Shown: positions 36,931-48,180, counted from the first letter of the stretch. The stretch: 64,000 bases of DNA from Atopsyche davidsoni (GCA_022113835.1 JAILWY010000006.1:8184001-8248000); one strand, 5' to 3'. Numbers and translations are program-made. The notes: generated by a model from the letters alone, not told the origin.

Positions 36931-39071
36931 AAAAAAATACACAATTTCCAGTCTCAAGATGATAAAAATTTTGTAGGTTTTTTTCTTTCATATTATCAAT
37001 TTAGAAATATCCAAAGAAAAAATAATAAAATTCAAATACATATTGTACAAGCGGGTGTCTTATATGAAATAAAGTATTGTTTTCGCCTCGAGTCGCCTTT
37101 GCGCTCGGCGCCCAGATCCAGTGGCGGACTCGAATCAATAAAAGTGGTTAATTGTTGTTTGAATAAATTTTATAGCCAGGGCTGAGCACTGACTATAAAA
37201 TGTTGTGCCTCTTGCTGCCTCGGCCCGAGTGGGGTCAACGGCTTCATCCAGTCCCCGGGCCGTCAATTAACCATCACTAATAAATTATAATTCATATTTT
37301 TTACGTCCCGACATTTGAATGCTTTTATTTGGATATAAAACGGTAGCGAGTCATTGCCTTATTGCTTTTTATAAGCGTTTAATTGGTAGTTTTATAGCGG
37401 TGAGTCCGTTTTATGCATTTCGTGTTAATTGTTGCCGGCTATGTTTCATTATTAAAATTGATATTTTTACATGCATTAAATGAAATTATAAATTACGTTT
37501 ATTGAACAAGTCTTTGCTCGTATATTACTCTACAATATATATTATTTAATTTTATAATTTGATTTTTATGCACAGAATCTATTGAAACTTTATACTGACC
37601 TTTAAAAAATATATGCATATATCTACTATCACTTGTAAAACACTATAAGATATATGCGAGCTATTTTTTGATAAATAGCTTATTTGAAAGCAACCCCTTT
37701 TTGAGATTCCGTGTGTGGTTTATATATTAGTGAAAAATTTATAAAATCCTCCTTGGTATTTTTTATAAAATTAATCTATTTAATTTAAATTGCAATCATT
37801 GAATGTATTAATACAAAATTTTCAAGTTTATTTACAAATGTAATGAGTGTATTCAGTGTAGAATACATTAGGAAAAATAGCAAGTTATGGTATTACGATA
37901 TCGGTAGTAAATCACTGAAATAATACCTTTTTCTAGAAAATATCGAATCCTAGAAACAAAGAAATCAAAACAGCCAAAAACACGTACGAAATTCAGAAGA
38001 TACCCCTCCCAGTATTGGCAAAATCCGATATTAATATCACTTCACTTGTCTCTCCCTCCCTCCATTCCAACACAGGGTGTACTTCACTGAGGACACGCAT
38101 AAATGTCAAATATATTTTCATAACATTTATGCTTTCAAATGAAAAAAATTATAATAATTAAAAACGCCAAATATAAATTTGATGCCATTTCAACAATTGT
38201 TAGCTCAAGTGTGTGATATTTTTACGGTAATTTTTTTTTAAATCAAATTATCTTTAGTACAACTTTTTGAGGCGACATAGTCTTTTCAACTTAACTGTTA
38301 TTTATTGAATATTTTTTTAAAATAATAATAATTTTATAAAAAATAATAAAAGACGAAACAATTTTTTTTTAAATTGTACAGAATATTATTTATAAAATTT
38401 GATAAAACTATTCGTGCGCTAATAAGTTTGAGTACATATTGATTATTAATGTATTTATGGAGGTTTAGAAAGATTGTGTTATGCTACTGATATTTGAATA
38501 TTTATTGTTATTTTATTTTTAAATAACTCATCAACTGTTGTGATTTTTTTATATGTTATTTTTTATTATTTTTATTTATGTTTGACGGGAAATAAAATAT
38601 ATTTAAACTCCCTGTATGTCTGTGAGAGCCTGATATTTCGTGACTTGTTTTTCTCACAATCAAACGGGAAAATCCAATAGTTGGCGCTTTGAGGGTTACC
38701 AGGGCCGGCGTTAGTTGGGCGCGTGCCTTATCCGAGCCGCCCCTGCCTTTGAGATAAGTCTCCACTCTTTATGCAGTGGTGACTCGTCAAAACACACTTC
38801 TTTTTTTATAAGTCATTTATCCTAAAAAAATAAAATTAAAACAAAATTCATTATTATTTATATTATCTAAAAATATTTATCAAAAAAAAAATATCTATGC
38901 GTACTGTGCTTCACGAACAAATTTGGGAACTTTATTTCATATGATTTTATGAAATAAAGTGTTTCATAAAATCGTATGCTTAGAAATCTTCTCAATCTTC
39001 CAGCTATTCGGCTATTCATATACCACGGAGAGTTACACATTTAACCAATTTGCCGTAGTTACACGTTTTAT
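36931..39071. other. AT-rich non-coding DNA with a homeodomain-site-rich patch
   Basis: The patch 37085-37290 combines GC-rich sequence with GGTTAATTGTTG, TTTTATAGCC, ACTATAAAATG and GTCAATTAACC, a plausible enhancer. The rest is AT-rich. Confidence 0.35.
38929..38960. repeat. Short inverted repeat
   Basis: ACTTTATTTCAT and ATGAAATAAAGT are separated by an 8-nt loop. A second TTTCATAAAAT-type echo follows at about 38961. Function unknown. Confidence 0.5.
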
Positions 39072-39256
39072 TGGGTCAAATGTTAAAAAATTCAATATTT
39101 TTGACAGAGAGTACTTGGTGGAATTCCATTTTAATATTTTTGAATAAAATACTTTTTAACAACGTTTTGCCAACGTGAAAGGTTGGCAAAACCGGTCACA
39201 AATAAAAACGAACATGTGGAAAATCACTCAAGTATTTTACTCAAAAATATTCAAAT
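39072..39256. repeat. Repeat family C (Penelope-like) fragments in inverted orientation, copy 1
   Basis: The right part (39155-39256, plus) carries GCCAACGTGAAAGGTTGGC, then AAAACCGGTCAC and a TGTGGAAAATCACTCAAGTA block, as at 43.6 kb. The left part (39072-39154) carries the downstream portion of the same family on the minus strand (AGTACTCTCTGTCAAAAATA, inverted). Two pieces thus meet head to head. The hammerhead-like core here is damaged: GAAA has become AAAA and the TTGATAA box is gone. Confidence 0.6.
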
Positions 39257-39499
39257 GTTAAACCCACATATTTTTGCTCTATGTTTCGTAGATTAATTTG
39301 TATAATTCTCAGACAAGACAAGCGCCTAAGGCTTATTTTAAAACAAAAAAAAAAAAATTTACAGAAAATAAATATTGTAAAAAAACAGTGTAAAACGCTT
39401 AAGCCAAAAGTAAAATTTTTTTTTTTTTTTTTAACAATAAAAATATGCTGTAAAATACTCAGTACCAAACGTTGATTTCTAGTGTCCCAAAAAAAACTA

Positions 39500-39850
39500 T
39501 TTCCGGTGCATCGATAACTCGCCGAGCACGCCCCTGGGAGGGCGGGGATTAAGCCCTCCCCGCGGGCCTAACTGCCGCATTATTCAAGGACTAAGCCTAA
39601 TGTTGACGCGCGGACGTCACTTCCGATCCGCCCTTGCAGCGAGGCTGCGGCCACGGAGATTTACACCCCCAGAGCCGTGACCCGAGACGATTAGCGCCCG
39701 GCGCCTAAGCCTCCGCCTTCACTTTCACGATAATTATGATCTCATCTTATAAACTAGTCTGCCCTTAAACTGCGACTTAGCTGGTAGGCGGCAGTAAACC
39801 ACCCGAACTGGCACACGCCAGATTGTGGGGAATAACATGCTTTAGTAAAG
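39500..39850. promoter_or_regulatory. GC-rich island, candidate regulatory block
   Basis: About 350 bp of GC-rich sequence (CGAGCACGCCCC, GCGGACGTCACTTCCG with an ACGTCA CRE-like core, CCCGGCGCC). No open frame of useful length. Lies about 1 kb from the candidate minus-strand exon and could be regulatory for that gene. Confidence 0.25.
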
Positions 39851-40830
39851 CAAAGTACACATGTAGCCAATACGACTACTATGTCACCCTCAATTTCACC
39901 CTCTTAATTTTACTGCAACACAACCGATGTGCAATTAACCAACAAGCGTTTAACTTAACTTTAAAAATTAAATATTGTTTCATAAAATAAGTTTATCTTA
40001 TTCTTAGTTGATGATGAGCTTGGGCTGAAAAATAATTATTAAAAATACGGTTTATAGTTGAGTTGCAGTGTGTGTACCATATAGGCAGCTCAAGAAACCA
40101 CTCATCAATATTTCGAACTCAATAATAATATATTCTAATGGCCTATTTCCGGCATTTATCTGATAAGAATTATTCAATAATGTAATTATTTATATAATAG
40201 AAAAATTAACTTTTTAAATCATTTTATTACCAACAGATCAAAATAAAATTTCGTACTGTATTATCTCTACCTTAACTTAATACGTATTGAGTATTCCACT
40301 GAAAGTCCTCTCTTCTTTTATATATTACACTTGGCCGCAGCAACGAGTCTTAGATCTTATACCTCGAGCTTCGCATGATATAATCAATAAAAAAAATATA
40401 TTTGAAATAGACACACTTATGGAATTTCTTGAGCGACTTGTTTTTACTGAGTCTAAAGAATTTTATTAGTTCAGTATAGAAAGCTGGGGATATTAAAAAC
40501 ACTTTTTATCATGCTTTTTGTTTACAAGAACAGCTTTTCTTTTCAGGACAACTATTTTTATTCTGTCGTAAATAATACAAAAATATTTTTATAAATGAAC
40601 AGTAATAATTTTTTGAAAAGCTGTATGTTTTTTAAAAATATTTTTATTCATATGTCTATAACTGTCAATGCCAGCAATTGCTTATATGATATTTAGAAGC
40701 TACATAATGTTTTTATTAAAGGAAAGAGATGCATTGAATACGTTTATAAATACATAAATCTTCTTAAATATACCAAGTGTAATGAATAATTGAGAACAAA
40801 GCAAGCGTCCATTATTCAAGAGTTGCTAAC

Positions 40831-40980
40831 CTGGTGATCATGCAGACTCATAAATATCAATCCGCTGATTCTCGCGGCCGCTCTGCTCTGGAGATTGGTG
40901 CTCTCCATCATCAGGTCCTTGGGACTAATGGGAGGAGGCAGCTCCGGCAGCCGCTGCTGGACTCCATATTGTGAAGAAGT
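40831..40980 (-). CDS. Candidate internal exon of an unrecognised gene (150 bp, phase 0)
   Basis: On the minus strand a GC-rich 150-bp block is bounded by a TGTGCAG acceptor (AG at 40981-40982) and a CACCAG|GTTAGC donor (GT at 40829-40830). It is exactly 50 codons, open in phase 0, and its third positions are strongly G/C-biased (runs such as CAG-CAG-CGG-CTG-CCG-GAG-CTG). The translation includes VQQRLPELPPPISPKDLMME and SRAAARISGLIFMSLHDHQ, a proline-containing segment with no family I recognise. The plus strand of the same block also has an open frame between an AG and a GT, so strand choice rests on codon bias. It could be an internal exon of a gene on the opposite strand to the homeobox gene, or a conserved non-coding block that happens to be open. 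Confidence 0.4.
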
Positions 40981-43514
40981 CTGCACAAGGCGATGCACGC
41001 ACAAGCTTACAAATATACTGTGATTAATCTTTGGTTCAACTAGCATACAACTTCATCTTCATCAACTGATAGTTTAAGTATGTCTTAATTGAAAACTCAG
41101 GCGAAGAAAATCTATTATTAAAGAATATATATTTTTTGCTATATATTAAATTTGTAGAAAATAATGAATCATCGTAAATATTTATGACAATACATAATGT
41201 AAAAAAATAATTCATTGGTTCAATGATGAGTTTGTTATCATACCAATGAACAATTCATTCATACAGCCTTCCACATATAATAATTCATGCGTTTTTGGGG
41301 CAGTGTACACGGAAAATTCTACCAAAACTAATAAGCATCCATTCTAGTAGTACAATATTAAAATTTCAAAGAAACTCTATTATATTTTTTCGCATATATG
41401 TTATAACTCGAATACTCCAACTCTCGAAGTAAGTAGTTATCATTTCGGCGCCAGGTGTATTTTCCCCGTTTAACTTTTAATTTTTGCAGTTTTGGGGCTG
41501 TGCACACGGTGGAGTGTAGCCCGACTCATGGGGCCCCATTGTCGAAGTAAAATATTTTATACGAAAGCAGAACGACCTCCGAAGTGGATACAATTGCCCC
41601 CGACTCGAGCCCGGCGCGGACCTCTCGGGGGCACAATGGGTCGTCGCCGAGGGCGCTCTTTGATGTCGCGATGGATTTCATTTTCCCCGCAGTTTAAGTA
41701 ACTTTGTGTGTCAAGTGCCCTGAGCACAGAATTAAAGGATTTCTTTGATACAATGCTACGAAATGTGAAATCATTAGCCCGATGGCGGAGTGGCTCTAAA
41801 CCCTGATGCTTTGCGCGAAAATTGGCGGCTCTTATCGCAGTAATACTCGCATGAGTGTGTCTAATCAAGAAAGCATCGAAAACATGTTTTGTAATTCTGA
41901 AAATGCGTTTTTGACATTGTTGTTCATTATTCGTTTTACCAGGAGAGTAATCAATGCATCGAAGAATATATACGAATGATAAGCACACGTAGCTCTACGT
42001 TTATAATACATTTGAAAGCCAAAAAACCAAGAGATTTTGAAAACACTATGCTAGTAAACGTTTTTGCTTTTAATAGGTTTTTATGCTATTGTCATACCAA
42101 AAACAGCCAATTTAATTAAAATTGCTAAGAAGACTGATATAGTGATATAAGATCTTAATAAAACATAATATATAAAATGAACAGACTAGGTGGCGTGCTT
42201 ATAGTTCGAACTCTTTGTTCGCCATCTGAATATCAAATTTTAACATAGGCCAGGAATAACTTTTAATTTGAACGTTTATTAAATATTCAATAAATCAGCA
42301 AGTTTTTCTATACAGGTCAATAACTTAAAACCGTGTTGTAACCGATGACGGTTAAAATTTAAGGTTTATAGACCATTAGTTGCTTATTTGTTATTGGGGT
42401 ATAACAACCATGAGAATATTCAAACTTATAAACTGTATTTATATTCTAATACAGAGAGTTGTACGTGTCTGGTTTTGAAACTAACTAAAGGTAAACTAGG
42501 TAAAGGCGTGTTTCAATTCAAGTTGTTTCATATATGCAAACAACCTCGTCTCATATACAGTATACATTATAAACATGGTCAAATTTGTATGAAACAATTA
42601 TTAAAGAGTAATTTATTAAAATTGCGTAAATCTATTCATCTTCTATGTATATTAATTCATTTTTTACTAAACCGTCAACCATTCATTAACGCGATTAATT
42701 CGCATCGTGTTTTATAGTGACCGCGATATAATAAATTAGGTTTATTAATTTTTTTTTTAATTAAATAATGTGAAAAAAAATTGTTTTTCTTAAATAGGTT
42801 TTATAAATTATTTTTAAATCAACTACGCTGATGGAATTTTATTGAACGTAAACAGTGTTATATGAGTATCGCGTTATAGTAGGGTTGACTGTATTCCTAT
42901 AATACAGCCAGTTCTCAGTTTTATTAAATATTGTTTTTGCGATTATACGTTGAAGTGTTCTCTCAACGCCAATTAAGATTATTAATTAGTATTTAATATA
43001 AACTAATAATATTAAATTACGGCCACTGTCTACTCAGATACAGCATTTACAACTGCGCAAATTAACATGAATTACCTGCAAATGGCAATAGTCGTAAATA
43101 AGGCCCTGCGTTGTACTCAGGGTATAGTGTACACGGTGCAAGCTAGTGATGGGGAAAATCGATTACGTACTTATAAATTCATTCGAATAAGTCATGAAAA
43201 TGAAGTACTAGTCGAAAAATCGAGTACTAATGTTTGTATTCAATATTTTTGACATATTTTAATATTGAGAATAAAGCTACCCTCAAATAAAGCACCCCAA
43301 CTTACACTTAAATTAATCACTTTCACAATTATAAAAGCATTTGTTTTTATATAGAATCGTTCATAAAGATAGCAATTATATAGAATCCTTAATTTTTCAG
43401 GTACATTAAACTCATATTACACTTAAATTATCCTTTACCACCTGACAATCATTACACCTCTCTTTTTTAAATATCTTATACGTCTCCCCTCAACAATTGT
43501 TTTAAATCTTTACT
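40981..43514. other. Non-coding DNA with a GC patch at 41.5-41.7 kb
   Basis: GC-rich 41490-41700 (CATGGGGCCCCATTG palindrome, CTCGAGCCCGGCGCGGACC). The 143-codon minus-strand frame over it has no recognisable domain and mostly reflects GC content. TAGTGATGGGG at 43143 resembles the MITE end at 55281. Confidence 0.35.
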
Positions 43515-43558
43515 CAGTTTGATAATTCTAACGTGAAAGGTTAGCGAAACCGATCACC
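43515..43558 (+). ncRNA. Hammerhead-ribozyme-like motif 1 (repeat family C)
   Basis: In order: TTGATAA (positions equivalent to the CUGAUGA box), a stem CTAAC/GTTAG with 7-nt loop GTGAAAG, GAAA at 43546-43549, then CCGATC with a permissible AUC cleavage triplet at 43553-43555. The box deviates: C3 is U, G8 is A, and one or two extra U lie before stem II. The stem differs from motifs 2 and 3 by a compensated pair (C-G to U-A). Hammerheads are known in Penelope-like elements. Activity is doubtful without a test. Confidence 0.4.
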
Positions 43559-43625
43559 AGTATATATATTTTTAATATTTTGAATAAAAATACTTGAGTG
43601 ATTTTCCACATTTTTGTTTTTATTA

Positions 43626-43666
43626 GTGACCGGTTTCGCCAACCTTTCACGTTGGCATTATCAAAC
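43626..43666 (-). ncRNA. Hammerhead-ribozyme-like motif 2 (left arm of the inverted repeat)
   Basis: On the minus strand: TTTGATAATGCCAAC, loop GTGAAAG, GTTGGC, GAAA, CCGGTC, AC. Stem II is 6 bp (GCCAAC/GTTGGC) and directly precedes the invariant GAAA. ACCGGT is self-complementary, so helix III would form between two RNA copies, as in hammerheads that work as dimers. The bases before the box (GTTTG) can pair partly with the ACTAAT that follows the cleavage site as helix I. The catalytic box carries the C3U and G8A changes. Confidence 0.45.
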
Positions 43667-43673
43667 AAACTCT

Positions 43674-43714
43674 GTTTGATAATGCCAACGTGAAAGGTTG
43701 GCGAAACCGGTCAC
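43674..43714 (+). ncRNA. Hammerhead-ribozyme-like motif 3 (right arm of the inverted repeat)
   Basis: Identical to motif 2 but on the plus strand, 7 bp from it in head-to-head orientation. Helix I is weaker here because the sequence before the box comes from the spacer (AACTC). A transcript through both arms would fold into the 98-bp hairpin rather than into the ribozyme. Confidence 0.45.
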
Positions 43715-44667
43715 TAATAAAAACAAAAATGTGGAAAATCACTCAAGTATTTTTATTCAAAATATTAAAATGGAATTCCACCAAGTACTCTCTGTCAAAA
43801 ATATTGAATATATATTTTTATATATAAAAAAACAACAAAAATGCTCTTTGATTATTAAAAAAATCAATGAATTGATTTGATTTAGTAAAATATTTTTTTA
43901 ATTTTTCTATCCTAGTTATTGTTTTTTTAACATGTGGAGCTTGCTCGATGTGTTGATCCTTTGTCTACCGTGACTATGTTATTGACTCTTATAAAACTCA
44001 TAATCAAATATCATTATAAAATTTTTGAAACTGAAACTGCATGCTCAGATTTAAATTCATCGCTTGTCATCGTTGATGACTCCCACCCCTAGTGCAGGCC
44101 ACGGGGCCGCAGATACAGCGCAGGCGACGCGAAATCGTTGATCATATTACTATGGACAGGCGATAAATTGTCGGCGAATCTGGCCTCACTTAGCGCGCAT
44201 ACATCTGTGGCCTGCATAGCGTGCGTGGCGTGCGCGGCGTATCACCCATTTACCTTATTGAAATTTATTTTATTTATTTTCAAGTGTCAACTATGCGGTC
44301 GGCGACTCCGTGATAAATTGATCCATAAACCGATGCTATGATATCCTACACACGAAAGATTTTGTAGCCGAACGAAAAGTGCACCATTGCTGTCGAAAGT
44401 CGGCGCTTATTCATATTTGAGTGTCGACTGCTTTTCACGACGCTGGCGGGATTTGATCAGACACTCCACGACGGTGTTGAGAGTCATGTGAATCGATACA
44501 CAATATACCTGTAAAGATGTTTATTTTTTTATATTTAAACGGGTTATTTCCAAGATCGATGTTTTTTTAAAATATGTTGGGATAAGTCTACTGCACCAAT
44601 CAATTTTTTTTTATAAATGCGATTCGCTTCGCTTTTGATTTCCGAGTCAGCTCCGTACTGACCAAAA

Positions 44668-45105
44668 AAGGTTTTGTCACTTTTTTGCGAAATCGTGTCT
44701 TTTAATTTATTTAACTGTCACTTTATTATTATATATTGAAATTATTTTTTTTAACATATTATTAAAAAAATATATATAAATTATATGTAAATATTTTTTG
44801 TTATTTGATTAACGTCTTTTTTCAATGTAAAATAAAGTCTTGTAGATGTTGAAAATTTTGGTAAAATGATGACTTTTCAAAACCGAGGTTAGTTAAAGAT
44901 TTTTATTTTTAAACTCATTCTATGCGATAGATTTATATGCAGTCTTTTAATTCAAATTTAAAAAAGGACTCTTAAATGCGTAGAGTTCAGGAAAACATAC
45001 ATTACAAATTAAAAGTAAGTTTATAAAAAAAAAATTATTTGATTACCTAAGTAGATTTTTTGTAGGTTTTTCAAAAAACATTGATTTTGGAGATAGTCCC
45101 TTTAA
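44668..45105 (+). mobile_element. Repeat family D, copy 3 (degenerate)
   Basis: This shares GCGAAATCGTGTC, a GTCTTGTAGATGTTGAAAA-type block, GACTTTTCAAAACC and AGGACTCTTAAATG with the 4.3-kb copy in the same orientation. Its right end, AGTCCCTTTAA, is a mutated version of AGACCCTTAA. The left TTAA end is absent. It is the oldest-looking copy. Confidence 0.5.
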
Positions 45106-46968
45106 TCATATTTTTAGGTTGTTTTTTTTTTTTTTTTTATTGTTTCTAAGAAATTTCTGATAGTCCAGAAGATATCCAGAAGTATTGGCTGTCAAGATGC
45201 AGGCTTGCGTATAAATCACTGCACTTTTCAATATGCGCCCAGCTGCGCGGCGCCCGGAACAGAATGCACTCGCCAGCAAGTGCGACTCGGCATCCGCGGA
45301 ATGGACCTGCATTCCCGGCCCGAGAGGTGTGGAGGACACATTATTAAAATATCAAAATCAAAAATCATCTTATTTGGTAAAAAAAAAACTGATCGCATAT
45401 CTGTAAATATATACGAAACAGAACTGTTTTAAAAAAAAAATCAGTTAACCTGTAAAAGCTTCTTTGCCCTTCGGTGGCGAATGCCTACTATTTTTTACGA
45501 TGAATTTGTTGGTCAAAAGATTTTTTTGTTTCAGTAAATAATGTCAATAATCTTTTAATGTACCATACAATTACTACCTTAGTAATGATAGCGGAAAATA
45601 AAAAAAATTATATCCAAATTGTCAAATTGCTTACAGCATTACTTTTTGTGTTTTTCTCTCACATTTTATTACACTCCTATCAGCTACATATGATTTAGTA
45701 CAAAGTAATAAATATATTTGTCACATTCAAATGGTAACTAACAAACAATAGATATGGATTGTATTAAATATAACATCAAAGACTAAAAAAATATGAAATA
45801 TGTATCACTTCTGACCTAGCACACAAAGAATTGCCTCCGATATTCATAAATGATCCCTTTATACGATAAACGTGACATTTTCTCAATAAGAATCCTACAC
45901 ACAGACGAGTATACACCCGAGACACCGGAAAAACATACGATCAATAAAAGAATTGTCTTTGAGCGTTTTGTCATAGACAGGCCGGAAGTCGAGTGTAAGA
46001 AGGCTCTAGGGGCCGCTTCTCAAACCTCGGGCCGCGACGCTTCGTGACAATTACACTAAACCACTTAGACGTTGAGGCGACGGAAATTGAATTAATATTT
46101 AAACGGCTGTTTCTAGTTGTTTCATATATACATACCTTGAATTTAAACATATGATCACTTTGTTTTAAGGTTATCGTGAGATATCGCCAAAGTATTTTTT
46201 TTTACCACCGAGGACTTACGAGTATGTGTAACGGATATAAATACACCATATTTTTTTAATTGTATTTTGCCTATGCATTAACAAACTTGTGTAGATAATA
46301 AATACAAATCTATTTACAAGGATTTGTGACTTACAAATCTGCTCAGAATGTTTCCAAAATTGTGACAATCTTTAAAAAACCTTAAAGGGCAAAGTTCATT
46401 CTTAAGTTATGCATACTTTTGAAATAACGAAATGAATATTAATGCGCAGCTAAAAATGCGTTTCACACAGCCAAGCGAGGGTTGCTTAATAAGTACTACA
46501 CAAAACTGTTTTTTTTTTTTTTTTAAATATAATAAAATTTCAATGTGGTTGAAAAGGTTTGAAAGGTGCTTTTCTGAAGAGTCTGGTATCTGCTGAGAAT
46601 CGCAGTCCCAACGCCAGACTGCTTACTCGAAGAAGCGAGTCGCAGGCGCCGCGGCTGCCGGCGCACTTAGAATGTGACCGGGTGTGGATTTGTCACAACA
46701 ATTGCCAGCTAAGGCGGTTTCTCCCACAAGCGTCTCGTAAGCGAAATAATCGACGGAGACGGCAAATGCCTGCTAAGGTTTTTATGAAAGGCTATATTTT
46801 AACGTGTCCGCATACTACACGGCCTCATCTCTTCAGACCGTCTTATACTTCAAGGTAAAGTTATAAATGAATTTTTGCTGTGGGACTACAAACATTTTTG
46901 AGTGTATTTGCTTTAGCGTTCAAGTTTTGGCTTTTAAAATATTTTGATAAAATATAGAGAATCTACCT
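45106..46968. other. Non-coding DNA with two GC patches
   Basis: GC patches at 45235-45330 and 46595-46770, AT-rich elsewhere. No coherent exon. Confidence 0.4.
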
Positions 46969-47292
46969 CATCAAGTGCCTCTCCGCATAGGAGGTTAGCG
47001 ACCTTTTCACTAAGCATATACTCATGGTTTTCTATGTGGAAAATAGTGCAGTGGGTCCCCGGGTTTCAGTTTTATATTGCTGCTGCCCCATAGCATTATA
47101 ATATAATATTTTCCCTAGAAAGCTCTGGCATTAAGATCTGATACGCCTTATGCAGCAAGTTACAGAAACAATAGCAGGAGCCCTCCCACCTCGGCAAGGT
47201 ACTTCCAGAGCATATCCCTTCACAATCATTCCAAGTCCATTACCGATCCTTTACACACGCTCAGGGTACAGAATGGCAGCCATGCACAAGCA
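46969..47292 (-). repeat. Repeat family B, copy 3
   Basis: All blocks of the family are present in order, from CATCAAGTGCCTCTCC to CTCAGGGTACAGAATGG and GCAGCCATGCACAAGC. A small deletion precedes GTTTTATATTGCTGCTGCC. It lies just upstream of the deleted Tc1/mariner element at 47356. Confidence 0.7.
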
Positions 47293-47355
47293 ACTAAATA
47301 AATATATATATATATTCGCCAATCATTACTATAAGCTCGTCTTTATCTCGATACA

Positions 47356-47885
47356 CATGGTGTCCAAAGAGAGTATCGGGTATTTTTTAGTTCAGTAAAA
47401 CAAAAACTACTAGTAATCAAGTATTTTTTTTTATTGTTGATTATAAGAATACAAAATGGAAAATTCTTTTAAAAAGATGATGTTATCCAAATGGTGACCG
47501 TTACGCTGCTGGCACTCTTCTAATCTGGAACGAAGATTGCTGATAACACGCTGACACAAAGCCCTCGATATTGCTGCCATTTCTGACCTGATGTTTTGTT
47601 TCAATTCCGTTAGGTTCATCGGATTATTCTCATAAACCCTACTTTTAAGGTATCCCCATACGAAATGATCAAGAGGGCTAAGGTCGGGGCTTCTGGGAGG
47701 CCAGTTGATGTTACCTATAATAATTCGTTAACAGCTTCAATTGATTGATTACCATAGATGTATGGCAAGTGTCTTGTTGGAACCACGTGAAACCTTGAAA
47801 CTCCTGCAACTCAGGGCCCAAAAATTTTCGCACCATATCGCAATAACGGTTCACATTCAACCGATACTCTTTTTTAGACACCCTG
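47356..47885 (-). mobile_element. Tc1/mariner-type element, internally deleted
   Basis: The ends are related inverted repeats: CATGGTGTCCAAAGAGAGTA on the plus strand at the left and CAGGGTGTCTAAAAAAGAGT on the minus strand at the right, both continuing into TATCGG. Transposase coding sequence starts immediately inside the right end, so the 5' coding half has been deleted. A TA follows the right end outward; the left TA is not preserved. Repeat B copy 3 lies just to the left. Confidence 0.6.
47431..47860 (-). pseudogene. Tc1/mariner-type transposase C-terminal remnant
   Basis: In minus-strand order the pieces read YCDMVRKFLGPELQEF, WFQQDTCHTSM (with the second catalytic Asp), then after a small disruption near 47711-47720 NWPPRSPDLSPLDHFVWGYL with KSRVYENNP (third catalytic region), and MNLTELKQNIRSEMAAISRA ending HHLDNIIF. 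A stop and frame change separate the two main pieces, and the N-terminal DNA-binding domain is missing. The W-P-P-R-S-P-D-L-S-P-L-D motif is diagnostic of the superfamily. Confidence 0.85.
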
Positions 47886-47954
47886 TAGTACAAGCCTGCG
47901 CATTTGTCAAAAATCCATTAAAGCGGACGGTATTAATCATATACAGGGTGCGCT

Positions 47955-48180
47955 AGGTGCATTATCTCGCATCATCATCAGCGGCGCCCACGCACGGCGT
48001 GGCGGCAGACATTGCTCGCAGCCGTCACTCGAGCGCCGTGACGTCACGCTATCTCGTCTGCTGCGACGCCGAGACAAAATCTCGAGGACCGGCTGCATAA
48101 ATCACCCGACCGAGCCGACGGACTGCGATGCATTATCGATTTTTGATGCCGGCTGCATGTGTGCGCGAAAGTGCATTCAA
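47955..48180. promoter_or_regulatory. GC-rich island beside the 180-bp array
   Basis: Contains CGCCCACGCACGGCG, CGTGACGTCACGC (perfect palindromic CRE-type site TGACGTCA), and CGAGACAAAATCTCG. The CRE and CpG density suggest a promoter or enhancer, but no exon is recognised nearby. Confidence 0.3.

Larger units (their letters stand above)
43570..43770. repeat. Repeat family C: perfect 98-bp inverted repeat, 5-nt spacer
   Basis: The left arm 43570-43667 and right arm 43673-43770 are exact reverse complements by eye over all 98 positions, separated by AACTC. Each arm carries a hammerhead-like motif at its inner end and a TGTGGAAAATCACTCAAGTA segment further out. The right arm continues into a 43771-43810 block shared with the 39.1-kb copy. 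The organisation matches the head-to-head partial copies typical of Penelope-like elements. Perfect identity of the arms suggests a very recent origin or gene conversion. Confidence 0.8.

Noticed and set aside
41557..41988. 143-codon minus-strand frame
   Set aside because: Half of it is a GC-rich patch rich in Arg/Pro codons; no domain, no homologue recognised, no promoter or splice context.
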